This document shows positions 1-9,749 of a stretch of DNA of 64,000 nucleotides, one piece after another. Position 1 is the stretch's first letter. Each line of letters opens with the position of its first letter. Made by a program: the position numbers and the translations under genes. Source of the DNA: Plantago major. Its lineage: Eukaryota > Streptophyta > Magnoliopsida > Lamiales > Plantaginaceae. The stretch spans positions 18,608,237-18,672,236 of the forward strand of contig CM048844.1 of the NCBI GenBank assembly GCA_026545765.1. Reading direction: 5' to 3'. The notes beneath the pieces were generated by a model. The model saw only the letters and a program-made list of their open reading frames with translations. It had not been told where the DNA came from and did not search any database.

Positions 1-802
1 ATTCGCATCTCTTTAGTTGTATGACAAAGAGAAACATCGGGAATAGTGATTTAATAGACTTTTATAAATAGTCCATGATTAATTTTACTTAATTTGCAAT
101 GTGTTATAAACATTTCAAAATGTGTACATAAAATGATATTCATATCAATATGAATACCTTTCAGCTCCTGGCCTTCGCCTTTTGAACCAGAAACGTTGGG
201 TCGAATTGCTGATGATTTATCGTAATGAAATCTCACTGGTAAATCAGTACACTGTTGAGTATTCAAGGCATAAGACACTCATTGCATTATAATTTTTCTT
301 TATAGGATGTTAAAAAACAAGAAACACACAAGAAGGAGATTGTTGTATTGAACTTTCAGAGTTAAGAGTGAATTACATAATGAAACCTAGTCAATACTAC
401 TGAGTATTTATACTACTCAAAGTGAGGTAACAATTTTCATTTTTGTTAATTTAAGAGTTAAATGTGTTTGCTCTGAATCAATTTTAGTATAGACATTCGC
501 TCGAAAGTTTTTCCGATGTGCGTATTAGTGAGAACATATATGTGTTTGGGATATGTGTTGATTTATGAGGTCAATATATCACCCGGAAAACAATACATGT
601 GTAATTGTTTCGGTCCAATAAGTCGGGTTTTAATTCATAGGGGGTAGTGGTGCTAGGATTTAGGAATGGACAAAGGTTTGCTTTGTATAATATGACTAGG
701 CCTAGGTTGTACAACATTTGGAATTTGATTCGATCCGATCCAATCAATACGAGCGGATAACTACAAATACGGGACACGAAAAACTTTATATGATGACCTC
801 GT
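1..802. other. Intergenic, no gene recognised
   Basis: AT-rich sequence with only short, unconvincing open frames. I see no domain, tRNA, clear terminal repeat or promoter-plus-gene arrangement. Confidence 0.5.
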
Positions 803-1004
803 GACTTTGGCTTTCAGGACATCATTATTGAGAGTGATTGTCTCAGTGTCATCAATGCTATTTCCTCTTCTACTACCTGCTTGACCTCGGGTGGCCATAT
901 TGTAGACGATATTAAAAATAAAGTGTCGTTGTTCAATTCAGTTTTCTTTTTTTCATGTTTTACGAATAGCTAATACTATGGCACATGATTTGGCCAAAAA
1001 GTAG
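803..1004 (+). pseudogene. RNase H-like (RVT_3) C-terminal fragment of a non-LTR element
   Basis: Reading from 803 gives the second half of a plant RVT_3-type RNase H domain. There is an I-I-E-S-D-C-L-S core (the acidic strand with the catalytic-type Asp), then V-D-D-I-K, then, after a shift of one frame in the T-run near 945-955, R-I-A-N-x-M-A-H-D-L-A-K before a stop at 1002-1004. That order (E-S-D-C, D-D-I, R-x-A-N-x-x-A-H-x-L-A) is the usual signature of RNase H domains at the C-terminus of plant LINE-derived proteins. No reverse transcriptase lies upstream, so this is a 5'-truncated, frame-shifted relic. It continues into a 3' tail ending in an A-run. Confidence 0.7.
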
Positions 1005-1108
1005 ATGGGGATAGAGATGACATATCAGATTTACCTTCCTATAGGCCTTGATTATTTCTGATGTACTGCTTATTGATTCAATGAAATGCAGTCTTAAAAA
1101 AAAAAAAA
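1005..1108 (+). mobile_element. 3' UTR and poly(A) tail of the LINE-like relic
   Basis: After the stop of the RNase H fragment there are about 90 bases of non-coding sequence, then 13 A residues (1096-1108). Domain, 3' UTR and A-tail in that order are what a 5'-truncated LINE insertion leaves. No target duplication could be assigned because the 5' edge is unclear. Confidence 0.5.
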
Positions 1109-1136
1109 GGGGGTATGTTGTTGGTGTCGATATAAA

Positions 1137-2065
1137 GGTTTCTTCGATCTTAGGGGCTTGATCATTAGTCTCACCTGCCAAAATGATAACACGTGTAACG
1201 TTCCTTTTTCTTGCTTCTTTATTTCTTATATCCAGCTTTTAAGATTTCTAGTGTAACTTTTTAACCTTGGTTACTTTGTTGTTTGGCCGCTAAAATGTTC
1301 GTTGGTTTTGGAATTTTATTTCTTAAGATATTAAAATATTGAGTAAGTCTCAGAACTATATTGTTGATAAAATCATCGATATTATGAATCAAAACGTCTA
1401 TTTTATTACCAACAATAATATATAAGCGGACAATTATTGGAGTTGTACAATTGAGTACTTAATTTAAGTTAAATTGAATCAATTTGTAATAAGTATGTAA
1501 ATTAGACTTTAGTTACAAAAAATATTCTGTTTAATCCAATTAATTTACAAGCCCTAATGTAACCATAACTAAATTAATTCATCATTCAAAAAAAATTCAA
1601 TATATTTTCTCCAATTAAAGTTCAAGCCCTAATTCAACCTCAACCAAATCAATTCATTGTAAAAAAACAAGGAGGACCAATCTTTCTTCTCCATCGGACT
1701 AGCAGTTCTTTTATATCGTCAAAATTGATCTATTTGCACTAAATTAAACCGTAATTCAACTCGAAAAAAGGGCAATCCACATTCATATATTTCATCAGTT
1801 ATTTGTAAACATATGTCACAATAACCCGCGTAGCGTGTTTTCGTTAAGAAAATAAATTCCAAAACAACAAATCAAATTGAATTCGAAATATAGTACATTT
1901 TTAGCGGCCAAACAACTAAGTAACCAGGTTAAAACATAAAAGTTGAAATATTGAAAGCTGGATATAAGAAATAAAGAAGCAAGAAAAAGGATCGTTAGGA
2001 TTATTACACGTGTCATCATTTTGGTAGGTGAGACTAATTATCAAGCCCCGAGGATCGAAGAAACC
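1137..2065. mobile_element. Non-autonomous MULE with ~200-bp terminal inverted repeats
   Basis: The left arm (1137-1327) and right arm (1844-2065) are imperfect inverted copies. Both begin GGTTTCTTCGATC and share long blocks, including the segment with TTTGGCCGCTAAAA and the stretch around CTTCTTTATTTCTTATATCC. The 929-bp unit is flanked by the 9-bp direct repeat CGATATAAA (1128-1136 and 2066-2074). Long TIRs with a 9-bp target duplication are typical of Mutator-like elements. The ~515-bp centre has no recognisable gene. The right arm carries short insertions relative to the left (for example near 1868-1890), so the arms have been diverging for some time. Confidence 0.85.
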
Positions 2066-2074
2066 CGATATAAA

Positions 2075-2697
2075 TTATCTAACTTAAACGTAATGCCAGA
2101 GAATCTAATTACTAAAAAAATTAATGTCAAGCATTAATTAATGCGTGGTAGATCAGACATTGGAAACTTCCATAAACCTAGAAATCCGCGCGGAATTAAT
2201 CAGCCAAAAATCATCTTGAGGCATGAGCATGGGGTTTTCTTTTTTCTATCTACTCTATGCTTTACAATTTATACCATGGTTGTACCATATGTATTAGATA
2301 TTGTATTGTACAACACATTAAAGCATCAGAAGGTAGTGCAGCATGTTGTAGGGTAGAAAAAACGCATGAGCATCGATCCGATCCTACCTCGTCTTTATGT
2401 GGGGGCTCTGTTTAATCTAATTTGATAATGATTTCCATTTACATGATTGGTTAACATTATGAGCAAATTAAATGGGAAGATAGAGCAACTTAAATGGGAA
2501 GGGAAAACGTACTAAATTGATGAGCAAATACTTAATTTTTCTAAACAATAATCATCAACCAACATTACATCAGACGGAAGGACAGATTCTCCATCAACAT
2601 CTTGGCTAAAATTGCTAGCTAAAGAATTGGCCAAAGTATATTACCAAGTATCGAAATAAAACTAAAACGTAAACCCTCAAAAACTGGAATTAAGCTC
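2075..2697. repeat. Intergenic; short dispersed repeat at about 2265-2345
   Basis: The stretch around 2275-2330 (GTACCATATG, then TGTACAACACATT and AAGCA) is also found at about 33254-33306, with the same blocks in the same order. This suggests a small dispersed element, but I could not fix its ends. The remainder is AT-rich without features. Confidence 0.35.
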
Positions 2698-2995
2698 TTA
2701 ATTTCCTCCACAGTCACTCCAGCTACTGAAAGGTAAGATTACCAACGAATGAAGGTCCTGTATCAAGTTGATGCAATCGCCTTCGACAGTGACTCTCTGT
2801 AACTGCAATGAAACAACCAACTTATGGCTGCTAAAGCGTCCGCTAACTCTGGTTCTTGAAAATGTGTCCATCTTCATCTTCTCCATGCGATAATCTCCAC
2901 ATTATTATTGCGGGATACCACTCCCAAGCCAACAGACGCGGTGGGGCGTATGCATCGGAGTTAATGTTCACTTCTCCTTCTTCTAGTGGAATCCA
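2698..2995 (-). pseudogene. RVT_3 RNase H-like remnant, frame-shifted
   Basis: Read on the minus strand from about 2995, this gives pieces of a plant RNase H domain in three frames. First W-I-P-x6-N-I-N-S-D-A-Y, the first catalytic-type Asp strand. Then G-L-G-V-V-S-R-N followed by E-I-I-A-W and, past a stop, E-P-E-L-A-D-A-L-A-A. Finally V-T-V-E-G-D-C-I-N-L-I, the E-x-D strand, ending at 2698. The order matches the RVT_3 family, but at least two frame changes and an internal TGA make it non-functional. It is in opposite orientation to the fragment at 803-1004, so the two are separate insertions. The sequence upstream to 3250 has an open minus-strand frame I do not recognise. Confidence 0.65.
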
Positions 2996-3244
2996 GCAAG
3001 GAACCTGTTCATGGGTTCTTGGGTGCGAAAGGGATGCTGAGTTGCTGTGTACTTATGGGTTCAAGTAGTCGTAAAATTTGGACAGTGCTAGCTGGTTATT
3101 TGCGCTTACCCTCGTGCACCATGGTGTTACGGTTTCGCCATATACTCCAACATGTGCAAATAAAGAGTTCGAATTCCTCCCTTGTAGCTTTGGAACGGAC
3201 GCATAGAAACCAATCCCACGGCCTGTCTGCAACTCTGCATCCAT

Positions 3245-3905
3245 TTACTAACTACGTTATCAATACAAAACCATTTTTTACTCAATTACATAAATAATTA
3301 ATTCCGATTATAAAGTCTTTACTAAAACGATGGAGTATTTAGTTTCTCATTTCTAGAATAAAAATATATTTTTTACAAATATGATTTCTTTCATTGGATT
3401 ATTATATCTTCCATTAATAATTTATTTATTACTACATTTTTAGATATAGCTTTTCATTTCCACTAAAGAAAGAGATACAATTTTTTATTATACTATTACT
3501 CAGGACACTCTCTTATTATCACATTTATTACACACATCATTTCCGTCTACTTATAAGTTATATCATTTCTGTAAGCCTTATAATTTTTGAATATATTTTC
3601 TAATTCATTTTCAACTTAATTACTGTTCTATCAACTTTCCTTTTAACTTATACCGCCATTGATATTATGTAAAATAGCCTACCTATGCTATAATCCACTT
3701 AATTTAATTCATGCATCGGCGTAGCACTAAACTACGAAAAGTATGTTATTTCTTGGTATATGTAACCGCGTACAGTTAAGTACTTAAGTCTAATTGTGGT
3801 TATTTTCCTCTCTAGACTACACAACAAATATATGTTTAAAGTGTTTTATTACGGCTTCACTTAATTCGTTAATTACTTGTTGATAATGTTTGTTACTTTG
3901 CCTAT
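3245..3905. other. Intergenic, AT-rich
   Basis: No gene recognised. It holds A/T-rich sequence with several CATTTC/ATTAT-type low-complexity stretches. Confidence 0.4.
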
Positions 3906-4026
3906 GTTCTCTTCGTCTGCAAACTTATTCAATTCAATTCAGATCCATTCAGTTCAGTTCTGTTCAACTCTGCTTAGTTATATTTTATATTATAATTCAG
4001 TTCAGTTCAGTGCAGACGAAGAGAAC
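3906..4026. mobile_element. Small foldback MITE
   Basis: A perfect 16-bp inverted pair, GTTCTCTTCGTCTGCA at 3906-3921 and its complement at 4011-4026, encloses short TTCAGTTCAG-type runs that are also inverted (near 3935-3968 and 3996-4010). The 121-bp hairpin has the form of a MITE. I could not define a clean target duplication, so the superfamily is open. It sits about 550 bp upstream of the TATA box of the proline-rich gene. Confidence 0.6.
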
Positions 4027-4400
4027 AGAACCTTAGTAGTAGATTTTATTTACTTCTAATTATCTCAAGCAATTCAAATTAATATAAGTATTAATTTCAA
4101 ATTAGAATATACTTCCCCCACCCCGAAGAAGTTTATACATTAAATTTTTTTTAATTGCTGCACAATACATCTTAGATTTTTAAAAATCAATATAAATGTT
4201 AAAACATAAAAAATTATAAATGATGTACTTCGAGTTGGAAATATGTGTAATATAGTGTAAAATCAACATTTTAAGTTATGTGTATTTTTTCATTCGTATT
4301 AACGTGTGTGATTATATGGAGCATCGAAAAATTTAAAATGTATACAAAGTTTACCGGATCGATGGAGCATGCTTATAATATGAAAATAACGTACACTTGC
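4027..4400. other. Distal upstream region of the proline-rich gene
   Basis: AT-rich, with no coding frame of interest and no identifiable mobile element. Confidence 0.4.
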
Positions 4401-4634
4401 TAATTTAGAAACTATGTGAGATCTAAATAGTGGTAATGGAGATCTGTGGTACGTGCCACATGCATTAGATCCCATGATTATGATAAGTTCATTACTAAAT
4501 AGCATTGTTCTAATTATACTAAAGCAAGACATAGTGAAAAAAATTAAAAATTTCCACAGGTTGCCGCTTAAACTTCTATAAATTCCCATTCAATGAAGCA
4601 TGATTATCCAAGTTCACTCCACACACATCACAGG
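4401..4634 (+). promoter_or_regulatory. Proximal promoter and 5' leader of the PAC-domain wall protein
   Basis: A TATA box, TATAAA, lies at 4577-4582, 53 bp before the chosen ATG at 4635. An upstream in-frame ATG at 4593 is only 11 bp past the TATA box, so it should lie before the transcription start and is not used. A CATGCAT (RY-type) element lies at 4459-4465 inside a conserved block at 4457-4479. A second conserved block, TTCCACAGGTTGCCGCTTA, is at 4552-4570. Both blocks recur in the same order at 17562-17584 and 17645-17663, which marks them as duplicated promoter elements rather than chance matches. Confidence 0.7.
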
Positions 4635-7265
4635 ATGGATTCTATCCGTCCTACTCTAGCCTTGCTCCTTTTGCCACTTTTTTTGGTACTATGCAGCTCC
4701 ATTGTTGCATATGGTGATGAAGACAAACATCTCCCACCAGCGAAAGACCCCCACCCACAACATGATAACCGCAACAAGCACCACTATCCAGAAGCTCCAT
4801 CTCCTTCCCCGGTGTATCCACCCATAGAGCTACCGACGACTCCACCTTACGAACCACCTATCTACACACCAGTCAAGCCTCCAGTGTCACCACCGATCAA
4901 GCAACCAAATTGTCCACCCGTCACGCCTCCAATTTCACCACCGATACATCCGCCAGTGAAACCGCCAACTACTCCACCTGTAAAGCCTCCAATTTCTCCA
5001 CCAGTAAAGCCACCCGTTTCTCCACCAACTCAACCACCAATTGAGCCCCCAATTTATCCACCAGTGAAGCCACCAGTTTATCCACCCGTCAAACCTCCAG
5101 TATCACCACCAGTTCATCCACCATCATATCCACCTATAAAGCCTCCTGTTTCACCACCGATGAAGCCACCCGTTTACCCACCCGTAAAGCCTCCAACTTT
5201 ACCACCCGTTTATCCACCAATGAAACCCCCAGTCTATCCACCAGTAAACCCTCCTATTTCACCACCTGTGATGCCACCTGTTTACCCGCCTGTTAAACCT
5301 CCAGTTTCACCACCTGTTCATCCACCAACGGAACCTCCGGTCTATCCACCAGTCAAGACTCCAGTTTCTCCACCAGTCTATCCACCCGTTAAACCTCCGG
5401 TATCACCACCGATTCACCCACCAGTGAAGCCACCATCATATCCACCTATAACGCCTCCAGTTTCACCACCAGTCAATCCACCCGTTTACCCACCCGTAAA
5501 GCCTCCAACTTTACCACCCGTTCATCCACCAGTGAAAACCCCAGTCTATCCACCAGTAAAACCTCCTATTTCACCACCTGTGATGCCACCTGTTTACCCG
5601 CCTGTTAAACCTCCAGTTTCACCACCTGTTCATCCACCAACGGAACCTCCGGTCTATCCGCCTGTCAAGCCTCCAGTTTCTCCACCCGTTAAACCTCCCG
5701 TATCACCACCAGTTTTACCACCATCATATCCACCTATAAAGCCTCCAGTTTTACCACCAGTCAATCCACCCGTTTACCCTCCCGTAAAGCCTCCAACTTC
5801 ACCACCTGTTCATCCACCAGTGAAACCCCCAGTCTATCCACCAGTGAAGCCTCCAATTTCACCACCAGTGAAGCCACCTGTTTACCCGCCTGTTAAACCT
5901 CCAGTTTCACCACCCGTTCAACCACCAACGAAACCTCCGGTCTATCCACCAGTGAAGCCTCCAGTCTCTCCGCCAACCAAGACACCAGTTTACCCACCTG
6001 TTAAACCTCCAGTATCACCACCGGTTCACCCACCAGTGAAGCCACCATCATATCCACCTATAAAGCCTCCAGTTTCACCACCAGTGAAGCCACCCGTTTA
6101 CCCTCCCGTAAAGCCTCCAACTACATCACCCGTTCATCCACCAGTGAAGCCCCCAGTCTATCCACCAGTGAAGCCTCCAATTTCACCACCTGTGAAGCCA
6201 CCTGTTTACCCACCTGTCAAGCCTCCAGTTTCACCACCCGTTCAACCACCAATGACACCCCCAGTCTATCCACCAGTCAAGCCTCCAGTTTCACCACCAG
6301 TCAAACCACCCGTTTACCCACCTTCCAAGCCTCCGGTTTCACCACCGGCACATCCACCTATGAAGCCTCCAGTCTATCCACCTGTAAAGCCTCCAGTTTC
6401 ACCACCAGTTTACCCACCTGTCAAGCCTCCCATTTCACCACCGACATATCCACCAATAAAACCTCCAGTTTACCCACCCGTGAAGCCTCCGACATCACCA
6501 ATCTACCCACCTGGTAAACCTCCAATTTTATCACCGATTTATCCTCCAGTTTCACCACCAGTTTACCCACCGATAGTTGCTCCAGTTTCACCTCCAACCT
6601 ATCCTGCACATAAATCGGTATTCATACGTGGTATGGTGTATTGCAAGTCCTGCAAGTACAGGGGCATTGACACATACTTGGGCGCTTCTCCACTTGCTGG
6701 TAACATAACCAAGCTCATTAAAGTTTTCTCCTTCATTAGTTATAAAGATAACTACCTTAACACTAAATTTTTCGTTAGTTATATTTGTAATCCTTATGAT
6801 TTAGTAATAATCAATGGCAACTTTACTGATATTGTGCACATTGCTAAATCATCTTTGTCTTTATCAATTTACTTCATACAGATAGTTATCTTAAGCCAAT
6901 GGAGCATAATTATATTAATGTTGAACTCTGTCCTATGTGTAGGTGCTGAAGTAACGTTGAGATGCAAGAGCAAAAAGGTTCATTTGGTGGAGAAAGTAAA
7001 GACAGATAAGAACGGATTCTACTTGTTCACCCCACAAAAGCTATCAATTTTTGGCGTTCGCAAGTGCTCTGTATCTTTCACTTCCCCGCTTAAAACTTGC
7101 AGCGAACCGGCATTTATGGGCAAGCACCACGGCAAAGGTCACCGGGCTTTTGTTCCGTACCCCACCCCGCTTCCACCAGTCAACAACAAGGAACCATCAT
7201 TTGCACTCTATAGTGTCAATACCTTCACATTCCAGCCGCACAAGAAATTTCCTTGCCATAAATAA
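4635..7265 (+). CDS. Long proline-rich cell-wall protein with C-terminal PAC (Ole e 1-like) domain
   Basis: Two exons, 4635-6699 and 6943-7265, encode 795 aa. The order is signal peptide (about 1-25), a short His/Asp-rich stretch, about 600 residues of P-P-V-Y/K/S/H-P-P repeats, then a six-cysteine PAC domain (about 661-795) opening I-R-G-M-V-Y-C-K-S-C-K-Y-R-G. This is the plan of AGP31/AGP30-type non-classical arabinogalactan/proline-rich proteins: secreted, hydroxylated and glycosylated on Pro, with a PAC domain thought to bind wall polysaccharides. AGP31 itself is much shorter. The array shows a higher-order repeat of about 100 aa, with copies starting near 5169, 5481, 5769 and 6093. The intron (243 bp, phase 1) has good GT-AG ends, splits the PAC domain where the paralogue at 22728 does, and has no in-frame stop, so it reads through as an open frame. 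The start is set by the TATA position and signal peptide. Confidence 0.88.
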   Translation: MDSIRPTLALLLLPLFLVLCSSIVAYGDEDKHLPPAKDPHPQHDNRNKHHYPEAPSPSPVYPPIELPTTPPYEPPIYTPVKPPVSPPIKQPNCPPVTPPISPPIHPPVKPPTTPPVKPPISPPVKPPVSPPTQPPIEPPIYPPVKPPVYPPVKPPVSPPVHPPSYPPIKPPVSPPMKPPVYPPVKPPTLPPVYPPMKPPVYPPVNPPISPPVMPPVYPPVKPPVSPPVHPPTEPPVYPPVKTPVSPPVYPPVKPPVSPPIHPPVKPPSYPPITPPVSPPVNPPVYPPVKPPTLPPVHPPVKTPVYPPVKPPISPPVMPPVYPPVKPPVSPPVHPPTEPPVYPPVKPPVSPPVKPPVSPPVLPPSYPPIKPPVLPPVNPPVYPPVKPPTSPPVHPPVKPPVYPPVKPPISPPVKPPVYPPVKPPVSPPVQPPTKPPVYPPVKPPVSPPTKTPVYPPVKPPVSPPVHPPVKPPSYPPIKPPVSPPVKPPVYPPVKPPTTSPVHPPVKPPVYPPVKPPISPPVKPPVYPPVKPPVSPPVQPPMTPPVYPPVKPPVSPPVKPPVYPPSKPPVSPPAHPPMKPPVYPPVKPPVSPPVYPPVKPPISPPTYPPIKPPVYPPVKPPTSPIYPPGKPPILSPIYPPVSPPVYPPIVAPVSPPTYPAHKSVFIRGMVYCKSCKYRGIDTYLGASPLAGNITKLIKVFSFISYKDNYLNTKFFVSYICNPYDLVIINGNFTDIVHIAKSSLSLSIYFIQIVILSQWSIIILMLNSVLCVGAEVTLRCKSKKVHLVEKVKTDKNGFYLFTPQKLSIFGVRKCSVSFTSPLKTCSEPAFMGKHHGKGHRAFVPYPTPLPPVNNKEPSFALYSVNTFTFQPHKKFPCHK

Positions 7266-7630
7266 ATAGTTTGCCACCTTCTCTAGTAATTGTGTTGCAT
7301 GCAACTCTGTCTTGATATGCTATAATAGAAGATCACTTAGAGTGAAGCTCGATGTAAATAGAAGTACGTCGAAATAAATCATGCAGATATACATTTTGTT
7401 TGGAATAAACAAATTCTCATGAGCAAATTTTACTTTTTCTCGCTTCTAATACTATATATATATTTACTCTAAAATTAAGGGAGCTAGTACTATAAGTCGT
7501 TACTTGCATAGTATAAGGGAGAAATATCTCAAAAACACAATTTTTTCTTGATTGAAATGTGCTTATCACACCACAACAAATGTACATGGGTTATAGTGAC
7601 CCTTTAAATTTAGGATAACAAACAAATACT
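7266..7630 (+). other. 3' region of the proline-rich gene
   Basis: AATAAA-type polyadenylation signals occur at 7373-7378 and 7404-7409, after the stop at 7263-7265. No further coding sequence is seen. Confidence 0.5.
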
Positions 7631-7896
7631 CCCTCCTTTACAATAAAACTTTTCATTTTGACTTTAAACAGTAAACTGTCTTTAACTTTGACAAAAAATT
7701 ACTCTTAAAATATAATAATAAATAATTTTAATAAAATCATATAATGAAAATTTAAACAAATACAGTAATAATCGATCGAGGAAGTAAAGTTGAGGAAAAT
7801 TGATTTGGAAAAAAGTTGGAATTGTAGCTACTTCCAAAAAGTTAAATTTCAAACATTTGGAAAAAAAAATACTTTTATAAATTAGAACTGATGGAG
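7631..7896. mobile_element. Stowaway-like MITE, degraded
   Basis: It begins CTCCCTCCTTTACAATAAAA after a TA and ends with the inverted form (AGAACTGATGGAG). CTCCCTCC-type ends next to TA are the Stowaway (Tc1/mariner) hallmark. The right-hand TA is not preserved, so the boundary is approximate. Confidence 0.45.
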
Positions 7897-8439
7897 ATAT
7901 TGATATTCTGCTTAGAAAAATCATTTGTACCAAAAGTAAACTTTTGTAACGGGAAGGGGTTGAAAGTAATTTTATGTAGGTACAATATCACTACTAAAAA
8001 ACCAGGTTATAATCAACAGATAATTACTGTTACTTATATGGAAAATATGTTGGTTATAAATGATAATTTACAGGTATTTGTCAAATATGTCTGTTGGTAA
8101 TGTGGGTGTAAGATATTCATGGTTAATACAATAATAACTAACAGTTCCGATTGACAGTTGTATGTTGGTTATCGATACCTCACGTGAATACAAATTAATC
8201 AACAGCCATCACCTGTTGGTTATCATCATTATACGTATTTGCATTTCACATATAGCCAACGGAAAAAGCTGTTGGCGATCACCATATACGTATTTGTATT
8301 AGAAATATAACCAACAGCCATTTGCTAGTCATTACTTGTGTACAAATACACAATCAGCGTAAATAAATTTAACTTACAGATATCTGTTGATTATATTATA
8401 ATGATAACTAACATACTTCTGTTGCCAATTTTGTAATTT

Positions 8440-9310
8440 AAGAAATTAAAAAAAAAACGCATTTGCAGAGAAATGGTTCTCTGCAAATCCCATTCCCGAA
8501 CAAATTCAATTTTCCTAAATTCCATTTATGTGCAAATTTGATTTCTCTGCAAATGCTAGGATAGTTTAACAAATTACAAATTATGTACAAATCCAACTTC
8601 TCTGCAAATGCTAAATCAATGTGGTAACTAATAATTTCATTCATTGAAGAGAGCCAAATAATACAATTTCATACTTCCAAGTTACATCTATTTTTGAAAT
8701 TATTTTTGTCCTCCTCTCTTTTCTAGTAATTAGATTCATCCCTTCATAGCTTCCTTCTTGTAAGACCTTGAATGGAGCTTATTCGAAGCGAAATTGCTTG
8801 TTAATGTTTTGTCCAGCTTTCTTTTGTTAGAGAGATTCCCCCTACAATTTATTGTTGAATGGGATAAGAAAATGAGCTAAATTCGCAAGTACTACAAGAT
8901 CTTGATGAAATGATAGAACATAACAATTTTACAATTGTATATTGAATAAAAAAGGAGAAACAATGAAACCATGAAAACAGATCTTGAATACTAACCTCGT
9001 GAAAGGGAAGAGACGGAGGAGGCATTGACCTTCAGCCGGAATATAGACGGATGTGGTGTGCCAAATTTGTGAGATAATTTGTGTTGATTGAAAAGAGAGA
9101 AGGGTAAGAAGGTATGGTGAACTGAGAATGAATCGTCTCTGCAAGAACAGGCTTATAAAGAATTTCAGATTTATAATAAGCAATAGAAGTCTGTTGGTTA
9201 TATGAACTAAATAAGCGGGAACTGGCTATCCAAATTAATTTCGCGAAAAAATGCGCGGGACTGAAGCAATTTAATGAAAAATTTATGGAAATGAAAATTT
9301 CCAACAGGAT
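8440..9310 (-). other. CACTA internal region downstream of the transposase; possible small transcript
   Basis: There are three copies of CTCTGCAAATG (near 8479, 8551 and 8600) plus an inverted partner. On the minus strand there is a TATA-like TTATAAA (about 9150-9160), a leader of roughly 130 bp, and a short ATG frame at about 9024-8995 that ends at a GT-type donor. This could be the first exon of the element's second gene, but I recognise no protein, so it stays a suggestion. Confidence 0.25.
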
Positions 9311-9749
9311 AATCTACATATATTTGTTGGTTATTGATCATCTCCATATATTAATTAATTCTTCCATCAACATCCTAAATTCACCACTTAAATATACTTA
9401 CCCTAATTTAACTTAATCTTAGTGAGTATATCATGCATATAAAATATATTTCATAGCTACGTATTTTATATAATATTTTAATATTAATTAACTTTTTCTA
9501 AATTAATTACTATATAAATTTCCTTAATTGATTACATATAAATTATCTTAATTAATACATAATAAGAAATGGGCACAACAAAATACAAACACACGTTCAA
9601 CATGATAAGCTAACATACCAAGTCGATTCATACATTATTAGAAATTGACATAACAAAATACAAACACACATTTAACATGATAAGCTAACACACCAAATCG
9701 ATTCATACGTTAATTATTAGAAATTGGCACAATAAGTGCAAACACACGT

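Noticed and set aside
4593-4634. Upstream in-frame ATG giving 14 extra N-terminal residues in the proline-rich gene
   Set aside because: It lies only 11 bp after the TATA box, before the expected transcription start, and would place a hydrophilic His-rich leader before a good signal peptide.
4651-6609. Minus-strand frames under the proline-rich gene
   Set aside because: They are antisense shadows of the CCA-rich repeat array.
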